Of a stretch of 8,644 bases of DNA, positions 1 to 6,533 are shown one piece after another. Position 1 is the first letter of the stretch. Each line of letters begins with the position of its first letter. A program made the position numbers and the translations under genes. The DNA is taken from positions 1 to 8,644 of the forward strand of contig JARIEH010000311.1 of assembly GCA_029256865.1 (NCBI GenBank). Reading direction: 5' to 3'. The notes below the pieces were generated by a model. It made no database searches, was not told the origin of the DNA, and saw only the letters and a program-made list of their open reading frames with translations. Source of the stretch: Psychrobacter sp. GTDB taxonomy: Bacteria > Pseudomonadota > Gammaproteobacteria > Pseudomonadales > Moraxellaceae.

Positions 1-93
1 ACTAAACTTGTATAATTCTTGCTGAAAGCCTATCTTTTGTCATGAATTTACGAATAAAGTCATCATTCTTTTACCTCTTCCCAACGTTATTTC

Positions 94-201
94 ATATGAC
101 CGATGTGATTACCTATCAAGACTAGAGATAGTATGGCATCAGAAAATTATAAACAACTCAGACAATCATACATTTAGTTATGACGTCGTTGTCGGTCATA
201 T
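94..201. repeat. Widely spaced 10-bp inverted repeat in the leader of the first acyl-CoA dehydrogenase gene
   Basis: ATATGACCGA at 94-103 is the exact reverse complement of TCGGTCATAT at 192-201, with 88 nt between the arms. The right arm ends 6 nt before the AAAGGA ribosome binding site. The right arm can also pair locally with TATGAC at 179-184 as a 6-bp stem, so two alternative pairings exist. This could be a pair of operator half-sites, an mRNA leader structure, or chance. The rest of 1-222 is AT-rich. A perfect -10 hexamer, TATAAT, sits at 11-16, but its -35 box would lie outside the window, so no promoter can be assigned. No coding region is supported in 1-222. Confidence 0.35.
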
Positions 202-222
202 CCCAAAAAAGGACAGAAAGTT

Positions 223-2016
223 ATGCAATATAAAGCGCCCCTACGTGATATCCAATTCGTGATGCATGAGTTACTTGACAGCGAAAGTCATTACAAAACC
301 TTACCTGAGTTCCAAGAAGCCGATCGTGAGTTGATGGACAGTCTGTTTGAGATGGCGGCAAGCTTTGCTGAAAATGAGCTGTCACCACTGAATCAAAGCG
401 GTGATGCGGAAGGCTGTCAGTTTGATAATGGTCAAGTGACCACGCCAAAAGGTTTTAAAGAAGCCTATAAAGCCTATTGTGAGCTTGGTTTCCCAGCCTT
501 ATCTGCTGAAGAAGATTTTGGCGGTCAAAATATGCCGTTTTCATTATCGACGGTTATCAATGAGATGGTCGGTACAGCGAACTGGTCATTTTCTATGTAC
601 CCTGGCCTATCGCATGGCGCGATTCAAACCATCGAGCATCATGGTACTGACGCGCAAAAGCAGACCTACCTAGAAAAAATGGTCACTGGCGAGTGGTCAG
701 GTACCATGTGTCTCACTGAAGCGCATGCCGGTTCTGATTTAGGTATTATCCGCACCAAAGCTGAGCCAAACGATGACGGCAGCTATAGCATTACGGGTCA
801 AAAAATCTTTATCTCAGCGGGTGAGCATGACTTAACTGACAATATTATTCATATCGTTTTGGCGCGTCTACCAGGCGCACCTGCTGGCACCAAAGGCATC
901 TCGTTGTTTATCGTTCCTAAAGTAACGGTCAACGAAGACAGCAGCTTGGGTGAAAACAATAAGGTCGTTTGTGGTTCTATCGAACACAAAATGGGTATTA
1001 AAGCGTCAGCAACTTGCGTGATGAACTTTGACGGCGCAACTGGCTACTTAATTGGCCCAGAAAACCGCGGTTTACAGTGCATGTTTACCTTTATGAACGT
1101 GGCCCGTATCGGTACAGCAGTTCAGGGTTTAACAGCAGCAGAATATGCGTTCCAAGGCTCATTAACCTATGCCAAAGACCGTCTAGCGATGCGTTCATTA
1201 TCAGGTGCTAAAGCGCCAAATAAAGTCGCTGACCCAATCATCGTTCATCCAGCCGTTCGTAATATGCTATTGACCGAAAAAGCCTTTGCTGAAGGCGGTC
1301 GGGCCCTCGTTTATTACCTCTCACATTTTGCCGATACCGTGGCAAAAGGCGAAGGTGAAGCGCTTGAATTTGCTGACCAAATGTTGTCACTATTGACACC
1401 TATTGCTAAAGCATTCTTGACTGAAACGGGTTTAGAGGCGGCAAATCATGGCGTGCAAGTTTATGGTGGTCATGGCTTTATCAGTGAATGGGGCATGGAA
1501 CAAAACGTGCGTGATACGCGCATCGCTTGTCTGTATGAAGGGACAACGGAGATTCAAGCGCTTGACCTACTAGGTCGTAAAGTCTTGGGTTCACAAGGTA
1601 AACTGCTGGCGAACTTTAGCAAAATTATCCAAACCTTCTGCAAAGATAATCAAGACAATGATGCGATGGGTCAATTTATCCGCCCACTTACCAAACATCT
1701 GAAAGAATGGGGCGATTTAACCGCACGTATCGGCATGCAAGCCACTGAAAACCCAGATGCGGTTGGCGGTGCGGCGGTTGATTACCTATACTTCAGCGGT
1801 TACGTGACCCTCGCTTACTTATGGGCTCGTATGGCGCTAGTGGCGCAAACCGAAATCGCTAACGGTAGCGGCGAGCAAGCATTCTATGATGCCAAAGTGA
1901 AAACCGCGCAATTCTACTTTGCGAAGTTATTGCCACGTACTACCACGCATGTACAGCGTATCGCTACTGGCGTTGAGCCGTACATGAGTATGGACGTTGA
2001 TCAATTTGCCTTTTAA
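223..2016 (+). CDS. Acyl-CoA dehydrogenase (FadE5/DmdC-like, ~600-residue class), paralogue 1
   Basis: A 597-residue FAD-dependent acyl-CoA dehydrogenase, expected to catalyse alpha,beta-dehydrogenation of acyl-CoA, the first step of beta-oxidation, in the cytoplasm. The start is the ATG at 223, with AAAGGA at 208-213. The N-terminal YKAPLRDIQFV is typical of the long family with an extra N-terminal helix domain. The flavin-domain motif MCLTEAHAGSDLG is at residues 162-174. A GHKMG-like segment (EHKMGIKASAT) lies around residue 257, and YGGHGFISEWGMEQ begins at 414. The likely catalytic base is E439 in LYEGTTEIQ, the position of the Glu in the YEGT motif of classical acyl-CoA dehydrogenases. 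The last ~130 residues match the extra C-terminal helical domain of this class, so the protein appears full length. It is clearly paralogous to the gene at 4431-6215. It is transcribed alone, given the terminator 47 nt after the stop. Such genes are often labelled 3-methylmercaptopropionyl-CoA dehydrogenase, but substrate cannot be read from sequence. A fatty acyl-CoA is as likely. Confidence 0.95.
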   Translation: MQYKAPLRDIQFVMHELLDSESHYKTLPEFQEADRELMDSLFEMAASFAENELSPLNQSGDAEGCQFDNGQVTTPKGFKEAYKAYCELGFPALSAEEDFGGQNMPFSLSTVINEMVGTANWSFSMYPGLSHGAIQTIEHHGTDAQKQTYLEKMVTGEWSGTMCLTEAHAGSDLGIIRTKAEPNDDGSYSITGQKIFISAGEHDLTDNIIHIVLARLPGAPAGTKGISLFIVPKVTVNEDSSLGENNKVVCGSIEHKMGIKASATCVMNFDGATGYLIGPENRGLQCMFTFMNVARIGTAVQGLTAAEYAFQGSLTYAKDRLAMRSLSGAKAPNKVADPIIVHPAVRNMLLTEKAFAEGGRALVYYLSHFADTVAKGEGEALEFADQMLSLLTPIAKAFLTETGLEAANHGVQVYGGHGFISEWGMEQNVRDTRIACLYEGTTEIQALDLLGRKVLGSQGKLLANFSKIIQTFCKDNQDNDAMGQFIRPLTKHLKEWGDLTARIGMQATENPDAVGGAAVDYLYFSGYVTLAYLWARMALVAQTEIANGSGEQAFYDAKVKTAQFYFAKLLPRTTTHVQRIATGVEPYMSMDVDQFAF

Positions 2017-2062
2017 GCTTTAAAACAGCTTAATATCCTTTAACCTTAACATAGCTTTTATT

Positions 2063-2099
2063 ATCGGCAACATACTTCGGTGTGTTGCCGATTTTGTTT
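2063..2099 (+). terminator. Intrinsic terminator with cUUCGg tetraloop after dehydrogenase 1
   Basis: The left arm, ATCGGCAACATAC (2063-2075), pairs with GTGTGTTGCCGAT (2080-2092) as a 13-bp stem containing one U-G wobble. The loop is TTCG closed by C-G, the exceptionally stable cUUCGg tetraloop. A T-rich tract, TTTTGTTT, follows from 2093. It should separate dehydrogenase 1 from the regulator-esterase genes. Confidence 0.88.
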
Positions 2100-2172
2100 G
2101 CATACAGATTGTTAATAATCTACAAATTTAAAAATATTTTAAGCCATTTATGTTAATTTTTATTAAAAATCA

Positions 2173-2213
2173 CTATTTATACTCCAATTGGATTCCATTT
2201 GGAGTATAAATAG
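2173..2213. promoter_or_regulatory. Operator-like perfect 15-bp inverted repeat upstream of the ribbon-helix-helix gene
   Basis: CTATTTATACTCCAA (2173-2187) and TTGGAGTATAAATAG (2199-2213) are exact reverse complements around an 11-nt spacer. Inside lies a series of four alternating half-sites: TCCA 2183-2186, TGGA 2189-2192, TCCA 2194-2197 and TGGA 2200-2203. Their centres are 6, 5 and 6 bp apart. Each neighbouring pair makes its own small palindrome, for example TCCAATTGGA at 2183-2192. Arrays of short half-sites are the usual target of ribbon-helix-helix dimers, and the repeat ends 44 nt before the ATG of such a regulator, so autoregulation is the natural inference. Promoter elements probably overlap it, for example TATACT 2178-2183 or TATAAA 2205-2210, but no pair with good -35/-10 spacing stands out. 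It is not followed by a T-tract, so it is not a standard terminator. Confidence 0.7.
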
Positions 2214-2245
2214 ATTAATATGGCTCTATTGTTCGTTTTTATGAA

Positions 2246-2254
2246 AAGGAGGAG
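2246..2254 (+). promoter_or_regulatory. Strong Shine-Dalgarno sequence of the regulator gene
   Basis: AAGGAGGAG contains the full AGGAGG core (2247-2252), 5 nt before the ATG at 2258. This is the strongest ribosome binding site in the window. It excludes the out-of-frame ATG at 2241 and fixes the regulator start. Efficient translation of a repressor fits tight autoregulation through the palindrome upstream. Confidence 0.75.
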
Positions 2255-2257
2255 CCA

Positions 2258-2680
2258 ATGGCAAGCAGCAATATTACGCTCATTCGCGCCAAAGCTGGCG
2301 ACACCGAAAAAGTCACTATTAATTTAGGCTATGTCGATCTTGGGCAAATCGACTTGATGGTACAAGAGGGTTTTTATTCTAACCGTAGCGACTTTATCCG
2401 CACGGCGATACGCAATCAGCTCACCACCCATGCTGATATCGTGCAGCAAACGGTCGCGCGTAAAACCTTGGAATTAGGGCTACGTCACTATACTCGCGCC
2501 GACCTTGAAGCCGTGCAACAGCGTCATGAAAAGCTCCATATTCAAGTGCTAGGGCTGGCGACCATTGCCGCTGACGTGACGCCAGAGCTGGTGGAGGCGA
2601 CTATCGAAAGCATTACCGTATTGGGCATGCTACAAGCCAGCCCTGAGATAAAAGCGGTCTTAGTAGACAAAATGGTTTAA
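2258..2680 (+). CDS. Ribbon-helix-helix (CopG-family) transcriptional regulator
   Basis: A 140-residue protein with a ribbon-helix-helix DNA-binding domain at about residues 17-57. The strand KVTINLG (18-24) would insert into the major groove through alternating K18, T20 and N22. Helix A follows at about 25-37. The turn GFYSNRS (38-44) has the Gly and Ser-Arg-Ser typical of the fold, and helix B (FIRTAIRNQL) ends near 55. The domain is preceded by ~17 residues and followed by a charged helix (about 75-95). A conserved-looking C-terminal segment follows (about 97-140, including DVTPELVEATIESITVLGML). Most CopG-type repressors are half this length, so the tail may serve oligomerisation or effector sensing. 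That is inference. The gene sits behind a large palindrome that is its probable operator, and 109 nt before the esterase gene, which it probably controls. Antitoxin is an alternative role, but no toxin gene is adjacent. Confidence 0.85.
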   Translation: MASSNITLIRAKAGDTEKVTINLGYVDLGQIDLMVQEGFYSNRSDFIRTAIRNQLTTHADIVQQTVARKTLELGLRHYTRADLEAVQQRHEKLHIQVLGLATIAADVTPELVEATIESITVLGMLQASPEIKAVLVDKMV

Positions 2681-2789
2681 GTATCGACTTTAATGTAAAC
2701 CCTTACCCTGATGACTTTTTAAATTTACATAACTCTATTATCACTGACAGATATAACTGTTACTGATCTATATAACGGAAAAATAACTT

Positions 2790-4097
2790 ATGAATCTTCC
2801 AAAATTTAACACGCCACCGCACCTCAAAGAAGCGATGGAGCTGATGAAATCAGGCCGACTCAAAGAAGCCACGACTCTCATTCAAAATAATTTAAGCGGA
2901 GTGGCAACAGACAGCCATACTACTGATCACCCTAGTAATGCCAACACTATGAGAGATGTCACCCCTGATGTGCCCACGCGACAAGATAGTGCAACCATAA
3001 AAAAATCTGCAGAAAAAGTAGAACCTAGAGAAAAAACAAAGTCTGTAAAAAAGGAAAGTATGGCAAATACTGAAAATCGAAATAGTAAAACATCTGGTAA
3101 ACTGCCTGATAGCTTACAAAGTCTCACCGATAAGATTAAGAATTTTAAACTGGACTTGCCATCGATGATAGACATAAGTGGCATGAGTACTGGACTTCAT
3201 ACGCATAGCGATCCGACTATTCCTGAGAATGCAGAGTTCTTAAAAGGGACACTTAAGTCCTCACAAGGCAGTCATGACTACAGACTATATATCCCTTCAA
3301 ACTATGCACAAGCTGTAGAACAAGGTTTGACTGTGCCTTTAATAGTGATGCTACATGGTTGTACCCAATCGCCTGAAGATTTTGCAGTGGGCACACGCAT
3401 GAATGAATTGGCAGAAGCGCACCAATGCCTGATTGTTTATCCTTCTCAGCCCGCTTCTGCCAATCAAAATCGCTGCTGGAATTGGTTTCAGCCGACCCAT
3501 CAACAGCAAGGTCAAGGTGAGCCAGCATGGCTTGCCGCATTGACTCAAGACATTATCAAAAACTATGCCGTGGACGCATCAAAAGTTTATATTGCAGGTC
3601 TATCGGCGGGCGCTGCTATGGCAGTGATTATGGCAGAGACTTATCCAGAGATGTATACCGCCGTTGGCGTACATTCAGGATTGGCATATCGCAGTGCCAG
3701 CGATTTACCATCAGCCATGCTAGCGATGCATAAGGGAGGCGCAGCGGACACGAATGATGTTACAAACAGTCAGTTTGTGCCGATGATTGTGTTTCATGGC
3801 GATCAAGATCATACGGTCAGTATTCGTAATGGTGAACACGTTTTTGAGCAGGCAAAACAGCGCTTGCAAACCCAAAAGACTCCTTTAACCACTCAGCAAT
3901 ATAAGCCCGTTTCTGCTCAAAATTGTCGTAGCACTCAGCTGCAAATTTGCGATAATAAAGGTGTTAGTCAATTGGAGTATTGGAAGATTCACGGTGCTGG
4001 ACATAGCTGGGCGGGTGGCAGTAGCGCAGGGTCTTATACGGATCCCAAAGGGCCAGATGCTTCAAAGGAGATGCTGCGATTTTTCTTGAGTCGTTAA
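2790..4097 (+). CDS. Intracellular PHB-depolymerase-family esterase (alpha/beta hydrolase)
   Basis: A 435-residue alpha/beta hydrolase of the Esterase_PHB family (LpqC/PhaZ-like), expected to cleave polyhydroxybutyrate-type or other short-chain esters. The oxyanion-hole motif LHGCTQSPEDFA begins at 188. The conserved NRCWNWF lies around 227-233. The nucleophile is S272 in GLSAG (270-274). The acid is D340 or D338 in HGDQDHTV, and the catalytic His is H405 in GAGHSWAGG. The hydrolase domain spans about 148-435. The N-terminus has no signal peptide. Residues ~10-35 form an amphipathic segment (LKEAMELMKSGRLKEATTLI) often seen at the start of cytoplasmic members. It is joined to the hydrolase by a long polar, Lys/Glu-rich, probably disordered linker (about 36-120), encoded by A-rich DNA. 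The ATG at 2790 has only a weak GGA (2777-2779) upstream, and no convincing promoter is seen in the 109-nt gap, so co-transcription with the regulator is likely. Activity on PHB itself is not proven by sequence. A general carboxylesterase is the main alternative. Confidence 0.92.
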   Translation: MNLPKFNTPPHLKEAMELMKSGRLKEATTLIQNNLSGVATDSHTTDHPSNANTMRDVTPDVPTRQDSATIKKSAEKVEPREKTKSVKKESMANTENRNSKTSGKLPDSLQSLTDKIKNFKLDLPSMIDISGMSTGLHTHSDPTIPENAEFLKGTLKSSQGSHDYRLYIPSNYAQAVEQGLTVPLIVMLHGCTQSPEDFAVGTRMNELAEAHQCLIVYPSQPASANQNRCWNWFQPTHQQQGQGEPAWLAALTQDIIKNYAVDASKVYIAGLSAGAAMAVIMAETYPEMYTAVGVHSGLAYRSASDLPSAMLAMHKGGAADTNDVTNSQFVPMIVFHGDQDHTVSIRNGEHVFEQAKQRLQTQKTPLTTQQYKPVSAQNCRSTQLQICDNKGVSQLEYWKIHGAGHSWAGGSSAGSYTDPKGPDASKEMLRFFLSR

Positions 4098-4430
4098 CTG
4101 GGTAAAATCTTGCCTCATCAACAACTTTCTTTGACATAAAGGCTCTTATGCTCTCATCGCTAAACAGACAGTTACTATTTATGTGCTGTTTAATGGACTA
4201 AAGTGGTAATATTAGACTACGTTACCTAAATCTTGCTTATAGTATTACATGATAAATTATGTTCTATGTAGCTACTGCAAGTATTTAGGCTAACTTTTAG
4301 TGTACGCACGATTCACTAAGAGATACACAAGCTTATCAGCTAATTTGCTAAACTTTATTTACCCTTCGCGAACGATGCTCCCTAACCTTAAAACAAGTTA
4401 ATTGTCTAATTTAAAATCAAAGGAATGTTT
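4098..4430. other. 333-bp gene-free gap between the esterase and dehydrogenase 2
   Basis: No coding region of plausible quality is seen on either strand and no RNA gene is recognised. There is no clear intrinsic terminator after the esterase. TAAACAG 4161-4167 and CTGTTTA 4186-4192 form only a weak 7-bp stem without a T-tract. CTTTTAGTG 4294-4302 pairs with CACTAAGAG 4314-4322 as a 9-bp stem with one wobble and an 11-nt loop. Lacking a T-tract, it could be an operator for dehydrogenase 2. A possible -35 box, TTGCTT, lies at 4233-4238, but no well-spaced -10 box follows. The promoter of the downstream gene is presumably in this gap. Confidence 0.5.
4421..4424 (+). promoter_or_regulatory. Shine-Dalgarno site that decides the dehydrogenase 2 start
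   Basis: AGGA at 4421-4424 directly abuts an in-frame ATG at 4425, leaving no spacer. It is 6 nt before the next in-frame ATG at 4431. The second ATG is therefore the better start. It also gives an N-terminus (MSVYNAPLTD) that lines up with MQYKAPLRD of the paralogue. Confidence 0.75.
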
Positions 4431-6215
4431 ATGTCTGTTTATAATGCCCCGCTCACTGATATGCGCTTTATTTTAAATGACGTGTTTAAAGCACCTGAGT
4501 TTTGGCAAAAAAACGAAAGTCTGGCTCACGTTGACATAGAAACGGTCGATATGATTTTGGAAGAAATGGCAAAATTGTCAAAAAACATTCTATTACCTAT
4601 CAATCGCAGCGGTGATGAAGAAGGGGCGACTTTTGAAGGCAATGGCGTCGTCACGACTCCAAAAGGCTTTAAAGAAGCTTATAAACAGTATGCTGAATCG
4701 GGCTGGGTTGGCTTAAGTGGTGATCCTGAATATGGTGGCCAAGGCTTTCCAAAAATGGTGACCATGCTGAGCGAAGAGATGGTTTTCACAACCAACCAAT
4801 CTTTTGCGCTTTATCCAAACCTAACCGTTGGTGCGACTATTTGCTTGAATGCGGCTGCTTCTGAGGAGCAGAAGAAAACCTATCTAGAAAAAATGTATTC
4901 TGGTGAATGGTCGGGTACCATGTGTTTGACCGAGCCACATGCGGGTACTGATTTAGGTATTATTAAAACCAAAGCCGTGCCTAATGATGATGGTAGCTAC
5001 GATATTTCTGGTACCAAAATCTTTATCACTGGCGGTGAGCATGACCTTACTGACAATATCATTCATTTGGTATTGGCAAAAACCCCTGATGCGCCAGAAG
5101 GCTCAAAAGGTATCTCGCTATTTGTGGTGCCAAAATTCTTGGTCAACGAAGATGGTAGCCTAGGCGAGCGTAACACTTTAGCGGTTGGCTCTATCGAGCA
5201 CAAAATGGGCATCAAAGCCTCAGCCACTTGTGTGATGAACTTTGACAATGCCAAAGGCTGGATGGTTGGTGCAGAGAATACCGGTCTGTCTTCAATGTTT
5301 ATTATGATGAACTATGAACGCGTCACCATGGGTCTGCAAGGCCTAGGTGGTGCTGAGCTTGCTTATCAGAATGCGGCGCTATATGCCAATGACCGTGGCC
5401 AAGGCCGTAGTGATACTCAAATTCAAAGCCCAGAAAAGCCAGCGGATGCGATTATTCATCATGCCGATGTACGCCGTATGCTATTAAATGCGAAAGCCAA
5501 CACCGAAGCCTCACGTTGCTTTGCGATGTACGTGGCCAAAAACCTTGATGAAGAGAAATTTAGTACCGATCCAGAAGCCGCTCAAGCAGCTGCTGCGCGT
5601 GTTGCCCTACTGACACCCGTTGCTAAAGCATTCTTAACCGACAAAGCGTTAGAAGCAACCATTGATTGCCAGCAAGTATTTGGTGGTCACGGCTATATCC
5701 GCGAATGGGGCATGGAGCAAATTGTGCGTGATACCCGTATTGCCCAGATCTATGAAGGCACCAACGGTATTCAAGCGCTTGACTTATTAGGTCGTAAAGT
5801 CGCACGTAATAACGGCAAATATGTCACCCATTTCTTAGGAGAGATTCGTGATTTTGTCAATAACATGCAGGCTGATCATGGTATCAAGCAAGCCACGCTA
5901 AACGCTGCCGATACGATTGAAACGTTAACCACGACTGTTCTTAGCAATATTGGCTCGCGTAAGAGTGAAATCAATGGCTGTGCCGTTGACTACATGCACG
6001 CCTTTGGTTACCTCGCCTACTCGTACATGTTTGCTTTAATGGTCGAAGCCGCGAACGGTAAAGAAGGTGATTTCTATACCAATAAAGCCAAGCTTGCCGA
6101 TTATTTCGTTGGACGTATCTTGCCACGTATCGATGCTCATGCTCAAATGGTGAAAGCCGGTAGTGATCCAATGATGAACTTTGATCTGAGTTACTTTGAT
6201 GTACCTGCTAGCTAA
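4431..6215 (+). CDS. Acyl-CoA dehydrogenase (FadE5/DmdC-like, ~600-residue class), paralogue 2
   Basis: A 594-residue FAD-dependent acyl-CoA dehydrogenase, expected to form trans-2-enoyl-CoA in the cytoplasm and pass electrons to an electron-transfer flavoprotein. The start at 4431 is preferred over the in-frame ATG 6 nt upstream because of ribosome-binding-site spacing. The flavin-domain motif MCLTEPHAGTDLG begins at residue 164. VFGGHGYIREWGMEQ begins at 416. The predicted catalytic base is E442 in IYEGTNGIQALDLLGRK. The C-terminal helical extension is present, so the protein is full length. It matches the protein encoded at 223-2016 along its whole length, including an identical block EHKMGIKASATCVMNFD. 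The third codon positions differ widely, which points to an old duplication. The loop after the catalytic Glu is TNGIQ here but TTEIQ in paralogue 1, so chain-length or substrate preference may differ. A monocistronic unit is suggested by the long upstream gap and the downstream terminator. Confidence 0.95.
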   Translation: MSVYNAPLTDMRFILNDVFKAPEFWQKNESLAHVDIETVDMILEEMAKLSKNILLPINRSGDEEGATFEGNGVVTTPKGFKEAYKQYAESGWVGLSGDPEYGGQGFPKMVTMLSEEMVFTTNQSFALYPNLTVGATICLNAAASEEQKKTYLEKMYSGEWSGTMCLTEPHAGTDLGIIKTKAVPNDDGSYDISGTKIFITGGEHDLTDNIIHLVLAKTPDAPEGSKGISLFVVPKFLVNEDGSLGERNTLAVGSIEHKMGIKASATCVMNFDNAKGWMVGAENTGLSSMFIMMNYERVTMGLQGLGGAELAYQNAALYANDRGQGRSDTQIQSPEKPADAIIHHADVRRMLLNAKANTEASRCFAMYVAKNLDEEKFSTDPEAAQAAAARVALLTPVAKAFLTDKALEATIDCQQVFGGHGYIREWGMEQIVRDTRIAQIYEGTNGIQALDLLGRKVARNNGKYVTHFLGEIRDFVNNMQADHGIKQATLNAADTIETLTTTVLSNIGSRKSEINGCAVDYMHAFGYLAYSYMFALMVEAANGKEGDFYTNKAKLADYFVGRILPRIDAHAQMVKAGSDPMMNFDLSYFDVPAS

Positions 6216-6257
6216 TTGTTTACTTTTATAATAAAGTAAGCCTTACCGCACTACGAT

Positions 6258-6290
6258 AAAAGGGACAGTAACGCTACTGTCCCTTTTTTT
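6258..6290 (+). terminator. Intrinsic terminator after dehydrogenase 2
   Basis: AAAAGGGACAGTA (6258-6270) pairs perfectly with TACTGTCCCTTTT (6275-6287) as a 13-bp stem around an ACGC loop. The run of seven T residues spans 6284-6290. The A-run on the left arm means it could also terminate transcription on the opposite strand. It lies 42 nt after the stop codon. Confidence 0.92.
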
Positions 6291-6490
6291 GCCAAAAATA
6301 TCATCACAATAACTGCTAACAAAATAATTAACTATCTATGCATGGTTAAGATTAAAATAACCCAAATTAGAACCCTAATGAAAAGAAGTTAGAATAAACG
6401 CTCTCAGTCTTCATCGACAAAAACAATTAAAAAATAGATTTCAAATAGCGACCAGATCTTACTTAAAAACAGTCCTACCTCAGAAGATAG

Positions 6491-6499
6491 TGATATAAA
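6491..6499 (+). promoter_or_regulatory. Candidate extended -10 promoter of the Gcr-type gene
   Basis: TGATATAAA fits the extended -10 pattern TGnTATAAT with one mismatch in the hexamer (TATAAA 6494-6499). No good -35 box is present at the normal distance, which extended -10 promoters can tolerate. It would give a leader of roughly 25-30 nt before the GTG start. Confidence 0.4.
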
Positions 6500-6521
6500 C
6501 TATTATTAGAATAACAACGAG

Positions 6522-6527
6522 AAAGGG
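6522..6527 (+). promoter_or_regulatory. Shine-Dalgarno site supporting a GTG start
   Basis: AAAGGG lies 6 nt before GTG 6534. The overlapping ATG at 6532 reads only four codons before a stop. The in-frame TAG at 6507 rules out a longer protein, so GTG 6534 is the start. Confidence 0.7.
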
Positions 6528-6533
6528 TACAAT

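Larger units (their letters stand above)
6216..6533. other. 318-bp gap between dehydrogenase 2 and the Gcr-type gene
   Basis: It holds the terminator of dehydrogenase 2 (6258-6290), an AT-rich stretch with no supported gene on either strand, and the extended -10 promoter and ribosome binding site of the next gene near its right end. A weak AT-only stem (TTACTTT 6220-6226 with AAAGTAA 6233-6239) lies just before the main terminator. Nothing recognisable is seen from 6291 to about 6490. Confidence 0.6.

Noticed and set aside
133..177. Possible 14-codon leader peptide before dehydrogenase 1
   Set aside because: It has no convincing ribosome binding site, no run of regulatory codons and no attenuator-like hairpin after it.
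2693..2730. ATGTAAA...TTTACAT inverted repeat after the regulator gene
   Set aside because: The 7-bp AT-rich arms with a 24-nt loop and no T-tract after the stem are too weak for a terminator or operator.
3969..3980. CAATTGGAGTAT inside the esterase gene, resembling parts of the upstream operator
   Set aside because: It encodes ordinary esterase residues (QLEY) and lacks the paired half-site array. One short match in 8.6 kb is expected by chance.
2258..4097. Regulator-esterase pair as a toxin-antitoxin module
   Set aside because: The second gene has a complete Ser-Asp-His hydrolase triad and PHB-depolymerase-family motifs, and no small toxin-like gene is adjacent.
4425..4430. Upstream ATG giving a dehydrogenase 2 protein two residues longer
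   Set aside because: The AGGA ribosome binding site touches this ATG with no spacer. The ATG at 4431 has proper spacing and aligns with the paralogue.
223..6215. Recent duplication or gene conversion between the two dehydrogenase genes
   Set aside because: Even where the proteins are identical, the third codon positions differ throughout, so the duplication looks old with no recent exchange tract.
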